Below are positions 10,025-21,165 of a DNA stretch of 64,000 nucleotides, in pieces. How positions within the stretch are numbered: the stretch's first letter is position 1; each line of letters opens with the position of its first letter. Below the pieces are notes generated by a model, which searched no databases, had not been told where the DNA came from, and worked only from the letters and a program-made list of their open reading frames with translations. The translations under genes and the position numbers were made by a program. Source of the DNA: Xanthostigma xanthostigma (taxonomy: Eukaryota; Arthropoda; Insecta; Raphidioptera; Raphidiidae); assembly GCA_963575645.1 (NCBI GenBank), contig OY754475.1:7440001-7504000 (forward strand), given 5' to 3'.

Positions 10025-10607
10025 CAGTATGTAAACACGTACCTAAGGTGCAAATAGGGAAATTAGCATTGGGAAAAAAATACTTGGATCAGAGTTAGCC
10101 ATGACTGCATGAATTGTTATTTCTATTGAATTATCGTGGTAATCTTGAGGATTTCTATTTTATTTTGATTTATTTTTATTTTACTTGGCTTTTTTAATAA
10201 TAAATAGCTCTTATAAATCATTATTTTATTTTTTTTGTACAAAAATAAAACAAAAAAACAACTCCATCTGTTTGGAAACATTTCATTCAAAAATTGTCTG
10301 ACTGGTATGACGTATGCGCGTTGGTAAATCAGTGACCAATGTCTTTAGGTTCAACACGAATAGGCGGAGATATATTTTGATCTCGCACCATATTTAAGTA
10401 CCTATTTTTGGGAATTTAATAGAAAAAGTCCGATTATGTTGTAATAATTTGAATATTTTCTTCGGTAGTATACCTACACATTCATTTTGCAAAAGACTAT
10501 AGGTATTATCTATCAAATTGAAAAACAAAATTTCAAGGCTCACTCTGATCCAGTCATTTTTTCCCAATGTTAATTTCGCTATGTGCACCTTACGTGTTTA
10601 CATACTG
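10025..10607. mobile_element. 583-bp TA-flanked MITE, copy 1
   Basis: Starts CAGTATGTAAACACG and ends CGTGTTTACATACTG, both next to TA, with inverted similarity extending through a GTGCACATAGGGAAAT-like stretch. A second copy in the opposite orientation is at 25623-26202. TA duplication suggests Tc1/mariner mobilisation. No transposase motif is seen in the 60-odd codon frames inside. Confidence 0.8.
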
Positions 10608-10778
10608 TATATATATATCTCAGTCAGTAGTTCGTTTGCGAGTTTTCTAGCGGTGATTTCTTGATTATTTCGTAATTTCATTTCGTTCTTGAACAATTTT
10701 ATATACATACGCATATATATCATACATAATAATATATACATATATAAACAATATACATACATATAGATGGAGCTAAAG

Positions 10779-10822
10779 AAGTTTTACTTCAGTCGTGTGG
10801 TTTAAAGCACACTCGTTTTTTT
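10779..10822 (+). repeat. Empty-site copy of the LINE-interrupted repeat
   Basis: Reads GAAGTTTTACTTCAGTCGTG then TGGTTTAAAGCACACTCG with no insertion, so it shows the sequence into which the LINE at 681-975 landed. It is preceded at 10690-10765 by an AT/ATAC-rich simple-sequence stretch. Confidence 0.65.
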
Positions 10823-12775
10823 TGTGTGTCAACCTTTGTAACTGGAATTCTTGTGGTAATCTTCTTGATAAGGATTTTTCGAGTGTTTCCATTTCGTTCG
10901 CACTTAGTAAGGCTTGAAAACACTTTTTAAGGCTGACAAATCACTGACAACGACGTCGGCGGTCGGTATTTAAATTTTTCATTTTAAATTAAATCCAACT
11001 TTGAAAGACAATTAATTAAAAGACGAGAAAAGAATTCTAGACAATTGATTTTATATATTTTTATAAAGCTACTTCTTCAATTCCATTTCACAATTGTGTT
11101 GTATCTCGCACGTAAAAGCAGGTTTTGTGTTACAAGTTGCGGCAATATGTTATACTCCCATCCAAACGCCATTAAAAACCAACGGGACCCTATATTACTA
11201 ACCTCTTGCTGTCCGTCCGTCTGTCTGTATCTCATAAACCGTAATAGGTAGAGAGTTGAAATTTTCACAGAGTGTGTATTTCTATTGCCGCTGTGTTCTC
11301 ATAATTATGAGTGTTAATTTTAATTGTGTGTTTTTTTTTTTAATATTTCTTTATGTTAGAATTTATTTAATGATTAATAATAATTGTTATTATCGTATGC
11401 TGTAGTATACATATGTACCTACATATTAGTTCTGAAAGGAACAACTTTTACAACCATCTGGCTTTGTTGTGCCCTAAACAAAGTTTATAATTATTATTAT
11501 TATAACAACAAATAACGAAAAACGAATATTTTGTGTACACAATACAAATATTAAATTCTGTAACTGCAAAAACATGCTACGCAGTAACAGTTCTAGTACA
11601 AAACAAGCGTCCGCTAACGGTGCGTTTATACAGCAGTATACTCGAACATTTGTTAAAATACTATTATGAGAACTCTCGCATACTGCACGGTACGACCGCA
11701 AGGCTATCGGTTATAGCCACGGTATACAGTGCAGTTCGGGCAGTCCATCTGAATTGCAATTATACACTTAGTTGGAACACTGACCGCGACAAACAGGACA
11801 ACTTTTTTCCACTCTGTATAGGTTACTTGTGTAAGGAAAGACGAATTCTTTGAAATCATGAAATGCCCTAGGCGTTTTGAAAAACCGTGATAACAGTTTA
11901 CTGTAGAAGAAGTGCCACGGAGCGTATCTAAATAACTGTATATAACCTGCACTTTTTTCCTGGTTCATTGAAATGATTTATGCATGATGCTGGAAGAGCA
12001 GATATATCCTTCTTCACTTTCCGGATGTCGCTAAGCTTGCGGACAAAATAATCAATTCCGTTTAACGCTCCAATACTTCCAGGTTTTCGATAACTAGTTG
12101 CAATTCTTGTCGGCTAGATCTATATTTTGGATAGCTATTTTCCATATAAATAGCCCGGTCATTTGTTTTTTGTTCAAGCTTATAGTTTTCTTAAATGCAT
12201 ACGAACGTACTTTGGGCGCCCGGTCTATGTTGCATTTTATGTGGGACGATTTTCAGTAATGCTTTAATGATTTCCATATCAACAAAACTCAAGTATATAT
12301 ATTGCGTGTTAAATGGAATTCACATGTAGATATAATATTAATTAATAAATCTGGTTGTTGACAAGAAAACTTTACAGAAGTTGAATTTCAGTAATAAAAT
12401 TAAGTTATTACTTTTTTTTGCCATCTATTTTCTATCTGATCGGCGGTGTTCGTCGTGCCAATGCATAAATGGCTTAAAAGCAATATTCAACAAATCGATG
12501 AAACCCGAGTGTAAGGCACTTGTTTTTATCATATTCCGAATGAAGAGCTTTTAAAGTTTTTCTTCCTCTCTTTTTATAATTGAATCCGAAATATTTTTCC
12601 TTAATAAAATTTACGGGAGCTACTTAGATTGTTTTAATAAAATATGCTGATTGGTTTTTATGATAGGATTTTATCTTGGTACTACAGTTGAAGTCCAATG
12701 ACTCGCATATTTTCTTTTATTAGCGCAGACAATGTCAGAGATTTGTATTATATTTTATTTGTTGAACAGTGGCTT
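10823..12775. other. Intergenic DNA with one dispersed repeat
   Basis: Bases 11150-11310 (GGGACCCTATATTACTAACC, TGTCCGTCCGTCTGTCTG, GAGAGTTGAAATTTTCAC) look like a repeat type I remember as common in insect genomes. Frames of 60-106 codons at 11474-11968 overlap one another on both strands and lack motifs. No gene is supported. Confidence 0.5.
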
Positions 12776-12971
12776 ACTGGTCCGGCTTCGCCCGAATCTG
12801 TAGATGGCCACCGTTTTTACGTCGACTTACTTTGCAAAATTGGCCTGCACGAGAAGCGTTAATGTCCATCCTGAAGGTCCATTCTATTGGTGATTTTTTT
12901 TAAAAATCGGATTGGTAGTTTCGGAGATTACTGCCTACATCTAAACTTTACCTCTTTATAATATTAGTATT
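12776..12971 (-). mobile_element. Decayed short Helitron
   Basis: Contains GGTCCGGCTTCGCCCGAA near the 3' end and, on the minus strand, CTAATATTATAAAGAGGTAA at the 5' end. This is the same family as the clean copy at 25207-25412. The terminal CTAG has mutated. Confidence 0.65.
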
Positions 12972-13028
12972 TATAGCTTAAGACGATACTCACTCGCTTT
13001 ACAGTAACAACATTTTTTATTATGTATA

Positions 13029-13384
13029 TAAAATTTATATTATTTTGACAGTTCAATGCAATAATCTACCCTCATTTATGAAACACTTTATATACACAAC
13101 TTAAATAAACCAGCATTCGACAATAATTGTTGATTGTTGGTTTATCTATTTAAGTTGTTTATAAAGTGATTCATAAATGAGGATAGATTATTGCATTGAA
13201 CTGTCAAAATAATATAAATTTTTTAATACCTAATTTTTATACTTTATCAACGACTTGAATAGATAAACCAGCATTCAACAATAATTGTTGAATGGTGGTT
13301 TATCTATTTAAGTTGTTTAAAAAGTGATTCATAAATGCGGCTAGATTATTGCATTGAACTGTCAAAATAACATAAATTTTTTGT
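13029..13384. repeat. Fold-back repeat with a half-copy attached
   Basis: A palindrome (13029-13224) with a central hairpin around ACAATAATTGTTG is followed by a second right half (13225-13384) that repeats the hairpin and the CATTGAACTGTCAAAATAA end. It looks like one and a half units of a MITE family. Confidence 0.65.
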
Positions 13385-14689
13385 TCTATTGGCATGACAG
13401 GGGCGTCGCTTAAAAATGTTGAATTTGTGATCGTCTGTATTTAACCGTGTGAAAATAAGTCCCATGTAAATCAGTTCCATCTCGCTCAAGTGGAAATTGT
13501 TTTAAGCTTTTTATTTATTTCGTACAGTCTACTATCGACATACTGCCAAGTACTACACTTTTTTGTCTGGAATATTTTTCTGCAACGAAAATGAAAAGAA
13601 AGGATATAATGGAAAAGTATGTTCTTTTGTTCGGTTTTCACATTTCTCGAATGCAGAATCTTGCAAAATCCTTATTTGTTTCTCGGTATGTTCTGATTTT
13701 CATTTATTTATGAAGTGCTGTGAAACTTGTTGTTTTGTATGTTAAAATAAATTGAAATACGTCGATGTTTTTTTTCTATTTTGAAAAAGAAACTGCGATG
13801 GTTATGAGAAGGTCACAAGACTAAACAAATAACCAGAAGCATCACTCAAGATGGCGGTGCTTTTTATATACCGAGGCATTCATGATCGCTTACTACTGTT
13901 AAAATGTAATGTTTTGTTAGGGTAAGTGGCATATGACCACGGCTATCCTCAGATGAGAATATTTTCTTGTTTCATACTTTTCAGTAGACGGGTTTTAGTT
14001 TTTAATTTTTTTTTAATTTAGAAATAGCTCCAGAAAAAAATGTTTAATAATTTATTTGTAATGTTGATTCAAATAAAAAATAAATGTTAGACGACTCCGT
14101 TGTAATATAAAAATTTGAATGTACTTTTTATTTTCAATCTAGATAAATTTTATGTTCTCCGGTATAAAATATGATTGCGTATTTTTAATAATAATATATT
14201 TGCACATCTATTTCCCGGTATAATATTTTTCGCCGGTATCTCTATTCCAACGAACGGAAATTAAATTTTCTCTGTATTGGTTTCATCTGTCGCGAGTTTT
14301 GATCAAAGTAATGTAATTTAGTAAATCATCCCGTTTTTGAGAGGGCTGATTGAATTCCGTATTTATATTTTATACATTCACATTTGAGGTTAGGTTGTGT
14401 TTTGTTTACATACGCCATCATTAAAATCATAGACATATAAAACACATATCTGTTATTAAAATTACTGTATACTTTTGGAAGTTAGTAGTGGTTGTGTTTT
14501 GTTTGTATATATTCTTAGAGTGTATAAGTTTAGTGTTCGTGTTTATGTACGCCAATATCTTTTTTGTATATTTTGAGGTTAGGTTCAATCATTGAAGTAG
14601 GAAATGCACTCTTTTAAAGATCTATCAGTAGAACATGTTATTATACAGTATGTTCAAATGAGCTGAACATTAGATTTATTTAATTTTAA
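13385..14689. other. Intergenic DNA, no gene seen
   Basis: AT-rich. The 60-codon frame at 13563-13745 and others are motif-free. No tRNA or palindrome of note. Confidence 0.5.
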
Positions 14690-15086
14690 TTAGTCGTAAT
14701 AAAACTTAAAAAAATTAAAATGTAAGCCTTAGAAGAAAGCAATGAAGAATAAAAATATATTCGCTGACGTGAGGCTTGAACCCAAGACCCTGGCATTAAG
14801 AGTTACGCTCTACCGACTGAGCTATCCGGGCTTGTGAATGTGAGGTGCTAATATTGCAATATTTAGTTTCACCTGATAATATTTGTCGGACGGACAAATT
14901 TTGAGAGACATCGTGCTACATTTTTCATTGATGCTCCGCTCCAATTGGTCGTAGCGTGATATTTCATAGCCTATAGCCTTCCTCGATAAATGGGCTATCC
15001 AACAAAAAAAAATTTTTTCAATTCGAACCAGTATTAGCGCGTTCAACCAAACAAACAAACTCTTCAGCTTTATATATTAGTATAGA
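14690..15086 (-). mobile_element. tRNA-Lys-bearing Helitron/SINE-like element
   Basis: The right end is the Helitron-type 5' end (TCTATACTAATATATAAAGC on minus at 15086). Next comes the shared stretch AATGGGCTATCC / GTCGGACGGACAAAT, then a tRNA-Lys-like block (14762-14832). A CTAG end is not visible on the left, so this copy is 3'-truncated. Relatives: 22428-22877, 49265-49675, 58265-58864. Confidence 0.7.
14762..14832 (-). repeat. tRNA-Lys(CTT)-like block
   Basis: Minus strand: GCCCGGATAGCTCAGTCGGT, then GTAACTCTTAATGCC around a CTT anticodon position, then a B box GGTTCAAGCCT. D arm and T arm are good, but the acceptor and anticodon stems are degraded. It is part of a mobile repeat, so not called as a functional gene. 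Confidence 0.65.
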
Positions 15087-15977
15087 TTGTGATTTTTGTA
15101 CGACCTACGCTGAGCTAAAAAAGAAGTCACGGCTTTGAAATGACAAAATACGCCACTGGCTGTTGTTTCGTGTAGAATTAGTACACAAGTAACAACAGTT
15201 GGCAACACTGGTTTACGAGTTCACACCTGTACTTGATAATGTAGGGGAAAAAGGGTGATAGCCATTAACGGAAATGAGATTGACAGCACAGCTACAGGAA
15301 GGGCGGTTCTACATCTGTAATGGCTGAAATGAAATATCTGTAACGCCGTACGAAGGCTGAACTGCCGGAAGATGAAGATTGAACACACGCACGGAGTGTA
15401 AAAGACCAAATATATATTTTTTTTTTATTCAAAATTCATATTTGCGGGTTTGTCAACTCCTTTTAGTATATATATCATAATATTATGTCTTATAAGTAGG
15501 TCGAACGTCGCAAATGAATTCATCGCAGCACAAACACTATGGCCAGTGCTAATGACGTCATGAATCGACGCCATTCTGTTGATCCGTTCCGAAATATACT
15601 GACGTATTATTATTAACCTCGTCCACCACAAGTAATTGTTTACTTTGTTGAGCAGACATTATTGCAAATAACAAATAATAAAATAAAAAATTCCACAAAG
15701 TCGGATGCACACACGTCTGGTTAAATACTTATGCTACGTCACACCTGTTTCACCAGTACGTATGGTGGTACACCAATACAATTATGACGTCATTAGCAAT
15801 GGGTTACCAATCTCGTAAACTGGGTTTAAAAATTTCGATAATTAAAGGTTTCGTTTAATTAATTATTACAGTTAATTGAAAAACGATCATTTGACACAAT
15901 GTTATGAGGGCATGAAAAATGGCGGACGGTAGACGGTGCTGCCGTCACGCGCCCAGCGAATGAGGATTTGTGCATAG
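15087..15977. other. Intergenic DNA with a dispersed GC-rich phrase
   Basis: Bases 15890-15960 (GGTGCTGCCGTCACGCGCCC and neighbours) recur near 43610-43690 and 59030-59125, marking a repeat fragment. No gene. Confidence 0.5.
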
Positions 15978-16083
15978 GAACGTAGAGTTTATTCAAGTAA
16001 ATAAAATTGTCGACCAATTTTTCTCAGACCGAACGATATATTGACAAAAAATGATAAAATTACAAATCAATATAACACAAGAT

Positions 16084-16115
16084 GACGTTTCGATCCGGAT
16101 TTGGATCTTCTTCAG
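16084..16115 (-). ncRNA. Hammerhead-like core, left arm of family A copy 2
   Basis: Minus strand CTGAAGA, stem II GATCC/GGATC, GAAACGTC. All core positions are as expected for a minimal hammerhead. Stem I is weak. Confidence 0.55.
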
Positions 16116-16278
16116 AAATATCTAAAAAATATAAAAAAATAATTAATATTAAGTTATTTATTAACTATTATTATTATTTATTAACTAATTAATAATTAAT
16201 ATTAAGTTATTTATTAACTAATCGATTAGTTAATAAATAACTTAATATTAATTATTTTTTTATATTTTTTAGATATTT

Positions 16279-16310
16279 CTGAAGAAGATCCAAATCCGGA
16301 TCGAAACGTC
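16279..16310 (+). ncRNA. Hammerhead-like core, right arm of family A copy 2
   Basis: CTGAAGA, stem II GATCC/GGATC and GAAACGTC are intact. An upstream AGAT could pair with ATCT just after the cleavage position, giving a short, bulged stem I. Confidence 0.55.
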
Positions 16311-16446
16311 ATCTTGTGTTATATTGATTTGTAATTTTATCATTTTTTGTCAATATATCGTTCGGTCTGAGAAAAATTGGTCGACAATTTTATTTACTTG
16401 AAGAGTTCTATTCAGACGTTAATCAAAGATTTGAACGTAGAGTTTA

Positions 16447-16874
16447 GTTCTTGACTTGCTCTCTATACACGCGATGGAATTTCAAGTGAATCGTTGTCTT
16501 TATTAAATATTTTCAATTTCAATATATTAAAATAATCCGAATCCTTTTGCCGGTCCTTGATACGAGAGTTTGAATTTAAAGTCTTTAATTTGAATAATTT
16601 CAAGTGTTATTCGAGGAAAGAGCACGAACGCAGTGTAGGAAAATTCGTCTTGGAAAATGTCACTCGCATGTCATGCATATCAAAGAGGTTCACCTGAAAC
16701 GGCTGAAGCTGACGCAGGAAGCGAACTTTCCGAGCAATAAATCACGACTTTCCTAAATTTCAAATGTTCAACTTTTGCTCTCGAATATATTTTATGAAGG
16801 TATATGCAAATGTTACGTTTGACTTTATACCGTTCTGGATTTGTTGATTTTCAAGGTGTACATAATATTATTAC
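16447..16874. other. Intergenic DNA, no gene seen
   Basis: Ordinary sequence without repeats that recur in this window. Confidence 0.5.
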
Positions 16875-17129
16875 CACGAAGTCTGTAACCAGGAGACCCA
16901 GTTCGAGCGTAGAGGTGGACCAATATGGCGTCAGCTTCTCTGTAACGCACTCGCCTTCATGGCTTACATGTGTGTAGTGTCTGTGAAGTTAAACAACTAT
17001 GGTAACCATGAAGAACACATGTGGAAAGAAGCGAAGTGAGAACGGCGCCATCTTCTGTGCGCCAGAAAACGGTCCGTCTCGAAACACAGCAAGCTTAGGA
17101 AGCTAGGTCTTCTGTTTACAGACTTCGTG
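16875..17129. mobile_element. 255-bp TIR element
   Basis: Left CACGAAGTCTGTAACCAGGA and right GACTTCGTG preceded by CTTCTGTTTACA form an inverted repeat of about 25 bases. Flanks read ATTA on both sides. The interior is GC-richer than its surroundings and non-coding. Confidence 0.6.
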
Positions 17130-17361
17130 ATTATTATACCTATAGTCTATCCTGTAATAATGCAGAGCGGTTTCTCAAAATGGGGCCCGTAAGTATATCC
17201 GAGAGCATTCGCAAAGTCATCTCTGAAGTAACTCAATGGGCAGAGCTATACGGTTCGGCCAGCAACGGCCGAACTATATAAGCGCCATCCGGCAAACAAT
17301 TCTATAGACATAGATCTGGTTTGTAAGTGGGCAAAGATATTCTACAGTTCGGCGTACATTA

Positions 17362-17384
17362 TCTATACTAATATTATAAAGAGA
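17362..17384 (+). mobile_element. Helitron 5'-end scrap
   Basis: TCTATACTAATATTATAAAG is a clean family-1 Helitron 5' terminus but stops after 23 bases, abutting the CTAG of the next element. A second Helitron therefore inserted next to, or into, the first. Confidence 0.6.
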
Positions 17385-17786
17385 CTAGCTCGGTTTCACC
17401 CGGTTGCGATAGATATATAATTGCTGCATAATATATTGGGTTTGCGGCCCGGCGTCTGAACTAATAGTTTTGAGCAAATTCTACCAGATTTGCTTCTGAA
17501 CTAATAGCTTTGAGCGAATTGTAACAGATGTCGCTACTTGGTACTAAAACAGTTTTTTTTTGCGCTTCTGAACTAATAGTTTTGATTAAATTCTATCAGA
17601 TATCGTTACATGTTGCTAAAACAGTTTTTTTTTTTTGAGAAAACATCGTAATTTTGTACAAAATATTCTATAAAGACTATCCTATAGCGTAAGTTGCACA
17701 AAGACACATGTACAAAATTTCATTAAAATCGATTCAGTGGTTTCGGAGATTAGCGTGGTCAAAATTGTTACACGAGAATTTTATAT
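17385..17786 (-). mobile_element. Helitron-like family 2, copy with few repeat units
   Basis: On the minus strand it ends in CTAG (17385-17388) preceded by a CACCCGG-type hairpin. It carries about three diverged units of the 40-base motif (CTTCTGAACTAATAGCTTTG) seen as a long array at 48310-48990, then CAGTGGTTTCGGAGATTAGC and an end ATTTTATATA. Other copies: 46833-47079, 48240-49020, 50768-52378. Confidence 0.7.
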
Positions 17787-18672
17787 ACCGGGTGAGGCAA
17801 AAGTCCCGGAACGGTTGAATATCTCGCATACTACGCATCATATAAAAAAAAAAAATACGTGTCAAATATTTTTCGCAAAACTATTTTTTGATACCACACA
17901 TGACTCCCCACCCCCCACCCAGTTGGCGGGGGGAGGGGCAACTTTAAAATTTTAAATAGGAACCCCTATTTTTTATTGCAGATTCGGATTCTACGGGAAA
18001 AATTACATCAATTGATGTAATTTTACATCAATTGATGTAATTCTTCTTCTCTTCGAAACTACTCATCCGATTTCAAATTTTTTTCACCAATATTTAGAAT
18101 GGACCTTTAGGATGGATATAGGCTATATATTATATCGCGTTAATATTAATTAGTATTAGCCCAAAATGCTATGATGCTTTTTTAAAATTATTTTTGTAAT
18201 TAATCACGATTTTAGTATAAATTAATTTATAAGTACACGGCTTCGAGCTTTGTGGTTTTTACGGTTCATAGTAACTGTAGTATATATCTACACGTGTACG
18301 GTATTTTGTCGATTTAAAAATTAAACGGATAGTATTGTTTACAGTTGTATAATGAACTTATGAATATGCAATGTCGAAACGCTTTCGGGCAAAGCTTGTA
18401 ATTAACTGTCAGTAATATTGAAACTGGCTTTGAATTGGCTGTCGCTGCTGCTGCTAAAAATACACCCGGCGCCTACACCACTTTGAACACGGCGCCTCCA
18501 CCACATCAATTACTACAAGATAACTGCTACAAGTCAGAGGTTTGATTTTGACGCAGTACGATTAGAAATGTTATCGGTATGGAGGACCGTGGGTCGAAAA
18601 ATGTTTCAAAATAATTAGCTATCTAATCCACTGTTCGGAGTATTTTAGAGAACAAATATAAAAAAAATAAAA
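17787..18672. other. Transposon fragments and a double palindrome
   Basis: A DNA-element end (CGGGTGAGGCAAAAGTCCCG) directly follows the TATATA of the preceding element. At 18002-18045 the palindrome TTACATCAATTGATGTAA occurs twice in tandem. Bases 18056-18170 are a Helitron interior (CCAATATTTAGAATGGACC). No gene. Confidence 0.55.
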
Positions 18673-18823
18673 ATGTGTTACGAGAACGCATTACAGAAGT
18701 GAAACTTCTAGTTGCAAGTCAGTCATACGATTGCATTTGGACAAGTGAAAAAAATGTGTTACGATATAGTTTCACGTTAAGATATTTCGTCTGTACAAGT
18801 TAATCTGAACGTGAAACTATCTT
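18673..18823. mobile_element. Palindromic MITE, truncated copy
   Basis: Matches the left three-fifths of the 235-base palindrome at 40516-40750 and stops at CGTGAAACTATCTT, exactly where the next element (Penelope-like family A) begins. Confidence 0.65.
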
Positions 18824-18824
18824 A

Positions 18825-19060
18825 AATCTTTGATTAACGTCTGAATAGAACTCTTCAAATAAATAAAATTGTCGACCAATTTTTCTCAGACCAATATATT
18901 GACAAAAAATAAAAAAATAACAAATCAATATAACACAAGATAACGTTTCGATCCGGATTTGGAACTTCTTCAGAAAAATCTAAAAAAATATAAAAATTAT
19001 TAGTATTAGTTATTTAATATTTAATATAGATAGAATGCACGATGATTGAATATTTTTGAA
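18825..19060 (-). mobile_element. Single-arm Penelope-like unit, family A copy 3
   Basis: Carries the tail, the hammerhead-like core (18943-18973, minus) and the loop sequence of family A but no opposite arm. It shows that the basic unit is about 240 bases and that fold-back copies 1 and 2 are two units head to head. Stem II has one mismatch (GTTCC against GGATC). Confidence 0.65.
18943..18973 (-). ncRNA. Hammerhead-like core, single-arm copy
   Basis: CTGAAGA and GAAACGTT are intact on the minus strand, but stem II is weakened by mismatch. H17 position is a T (GTT), which still satisfies NUH. Confidence 0.4.
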
Positions 19061-19069
19061 AGAATCAAA

Positions 19070-19475
19070 AGAATTAATGAAAAATTAATAAAAAACAAAT
19101 TTTTTAATACGTAGTCATTTTTTTTCGCATGTTTACTGCAAATAATAAATAGCTCCATGGGTTGTAAAATTATTCGTATATTTTTTTTTTAATAAAAAAA
19201 ATATTATATTTAATCGGATTATTAAACAAAAATTAATCTTATGATTTGCAACTCTAAAAAGATATAATAATAAAAACAAATTGTTACGCGCCTCTGGCAG
19301 TGTTCGAACTCGGACCGGCAGCGTGACAGGCAAGGATTCTACCACTGGGCTACGGATGCTTGGTGAGAACTACTGTTTATGCAGGGTTACTAAGTACAAT
19401 TTCGTGACAAATTCAATTACATAGGAAACGAGTTTACCCCCGTTTTTATTAAAGAAGTATTAAACTTCAAAAATT
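19070..19475 (-). mobile_element. tRNA-Asp-like element, copy with the tRNA block
   Basis: Aligns inverted with 40206-40510: shared AACGAGTTTACCCCCGTTTT at one end and TACTGCAAATAATAAATA at the other. This copy has a tRNA-like block (19288-19361) that the other lacks. Confidence 0.6.
19288..19361 (-). repeat. tRNA-Asp(GTC)-like block
   Basis: Minus strand: GCATCCGTAGCCCAGTGGTA, GCCTGTCACGC around a GTC anticodon, B box GAGTTCGAAC. Anticodon stem pairing is poor, so it is a SINE or pseudo-tRNA block. Confidence 0.55.
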
Positions 19476-19704
19476 CCGCGAAATGAGCTTTTGAAATGTA
19501 CAAACCGTGTGAATTATTTGACACGGTTGACTGCTTATATCTAAATAAGAGAACACTCGCTTCAAACAAAGAAATGTAAATACTTGAGAATGGCAGCTGC
19601 CTGCGTTGTAGTCCATAATTGTTAAATAGTTAATAAAGGTAAAAAGTGAGCCTTTAAAAGCACAGTTTTAAAGACGAAATGAACACCTGCATTGTTTGTA
19701 ATTA

Positions 19705-20218
19705 CAGTAGAGACGCATTAATCCGAACCTTCATAATCCGGATTCTTTGGTAATTCGGACAGTCGTTTGATAGTATTATGTACATTGTAGTCCGGATTTT
19801 TCCAGTTTCAGTAATCCGGATCATGATACTTAGTTATTGAGTAGCTGTACCGGCACTATTTTCGTCAACACTATTGGCTGGCGGTGTGTTACAAACAGTT
19901 ACATACATATTTGTTGTCAGAGAAGTGAAAGAAGTTAGGTGGTTTTAGTATGTATGTAGTCGTTGTCAAACTCAGATAGAATTACATAGAGAACGCACTA
20001 TGGCGCCGCATATTCGATCACACGTTACTTTATCACTGCAAGTAAAAAACGAAATTCTTGACAAATTAAAAAAGGGAACCTCAAATAAACAGTTAGCCGC
20101 AAAATATGAGCATTTTAGTTTGTTTTCTTGATAATTAAAATTACATCCAGTAATCCGGGCATTTTGATAATCCGGATCAGCTGTGCTTTAATTAGACCGG
20201 ATTATCGCGTCTCTACTG
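19705..20218 (+). mobile_element. Internally deleted pogo/Tigger-type element
   Basis: Terminal inverted repeats CAGTAGAGACGC...AATCCG match on both ends, with TA on each side (19703-19704, 20219-20220). Repeated CCGGAT phrases near both ends are typical subterminal motifs. The 514-base body retains only the start of a transposase (20000-20131). Confidence 0.88.
20000..20131 (+). pseudogene. pogo transposase N-terminal HTH remnant
   Basis: ATG at 20000 opens 43 codons ending at TGA (20129-20131). Residues about 11-37 read LSLQVKNEILDKLKKGTSNK then QLAAKYE, the CENP-B-type N-terminal helix-turn-helix found at the start of pogo/Tigger transposases. The remaining DNA-binding half and the DDE domain are deleted. 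It could still bind TIRs only if a longer product existed, which is not encoded here. Confidence 0.85.
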
Positions 20219-21152
20219 TATCTCAAAGGAACCGACGAAAGTGTTGCTAATAAAATCCCAGCCAGTTGTGACTCATGGTCATTCCAACTTCTAAAATGTT
20301 GACATTTAACATATAAATAATATAAAATTTCTGTTAACGCGGTTGTGAAATACGGTTCTACGTGTAAAAAATAACCAAAGCATGCTTTCCAGCTACCTAA
20401 TTTCTTTTTGACAGATCTTCAGAACAAAAGAACAGTTAGTTTTTTTATTATCAAAATTTTTCTGATGAATTTTTTTTATTTATTTATTTATTTATTTATT
20501 TTTTTTTTTTTTTTGGAAAAATAACTAGAATATGGAAATTATATCATAACAGGAAAAGAAAAATTTAAATGTGAATTTTTTTTTTTTTTTTTTTATTTAG
20601 GAAAACAAAAAACAAAGATGTGCTTCGACTTCTGAGGTCATTAGCACTTCTGCCGTAAGGCATATTATGCAATAAGCATATTGTACAATAATTAGGTTAA
20701 CATATAGGTAATACAATAAATATAATATGTATGATATGGTAAATATCAGTTAAATGTAGGTATTAATTTTCAGGTAAGTATTAATTTTTTGGTAGATATT
20801 GTTATTTAAATATATTTAATTAAGTCTGTCATTTTTATAAATTCCACTTTGATTTCAATTAGTACCATTCTCCACTTGTGGAGTTGAAATGGTGAAACGA
20901 CATAATACCTCATATCTCTTCTGCGAGTGTGTCGATTTTCCCCAAAAACAACAACGCCTTCCATACTTACATGCCAAACGTCTACCCATCCGTTCAGTCA
21001 TTTGACCTGTATCGTGCTCGTAAGCAATAGTTTTTAGCCGAGGGCATCACGCCGCGCAGTGCAAGACTATCAAACATTCGGCCAGTGTGATGTATACTAT
21101 TTTTCTTCAAATCTCGGTCGTAAGTACGCTTATTAATTACATTAATTAATTA
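20219..21152. other. Intergenic DNA with simple repeats
   Basis: Contains a (TTTA)n tract at 20471-20515 and long T runs near 20578. GTGCTTCGACTTCTGAGGTC near 20620 resembles a LINE 3' end phrase but I cannot prove it. No gene. Confidence 0.5.
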
Positions 21153-21165
21153 ATTGCTTATTAAT

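Larger units (their letters stand above)
15992..16432. mobile_element. Fold-back Penelope-like element, family A copy 2
   Basis: Two inverted arms join at a TAATCGATTA-centred loop. A perfect 14-base duplication, GAACGTAGAGTTTA, flanks it at 15978-15991 and 16433-16446. Here the tail (TTCAGACGTTAATCAAAGAT) is on the right, opposite to copy 1, so the two copies inserted in opposite orientations. Both arms keep the hammerhead-like core with an intact ACGTC. Confidence 0.8.
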
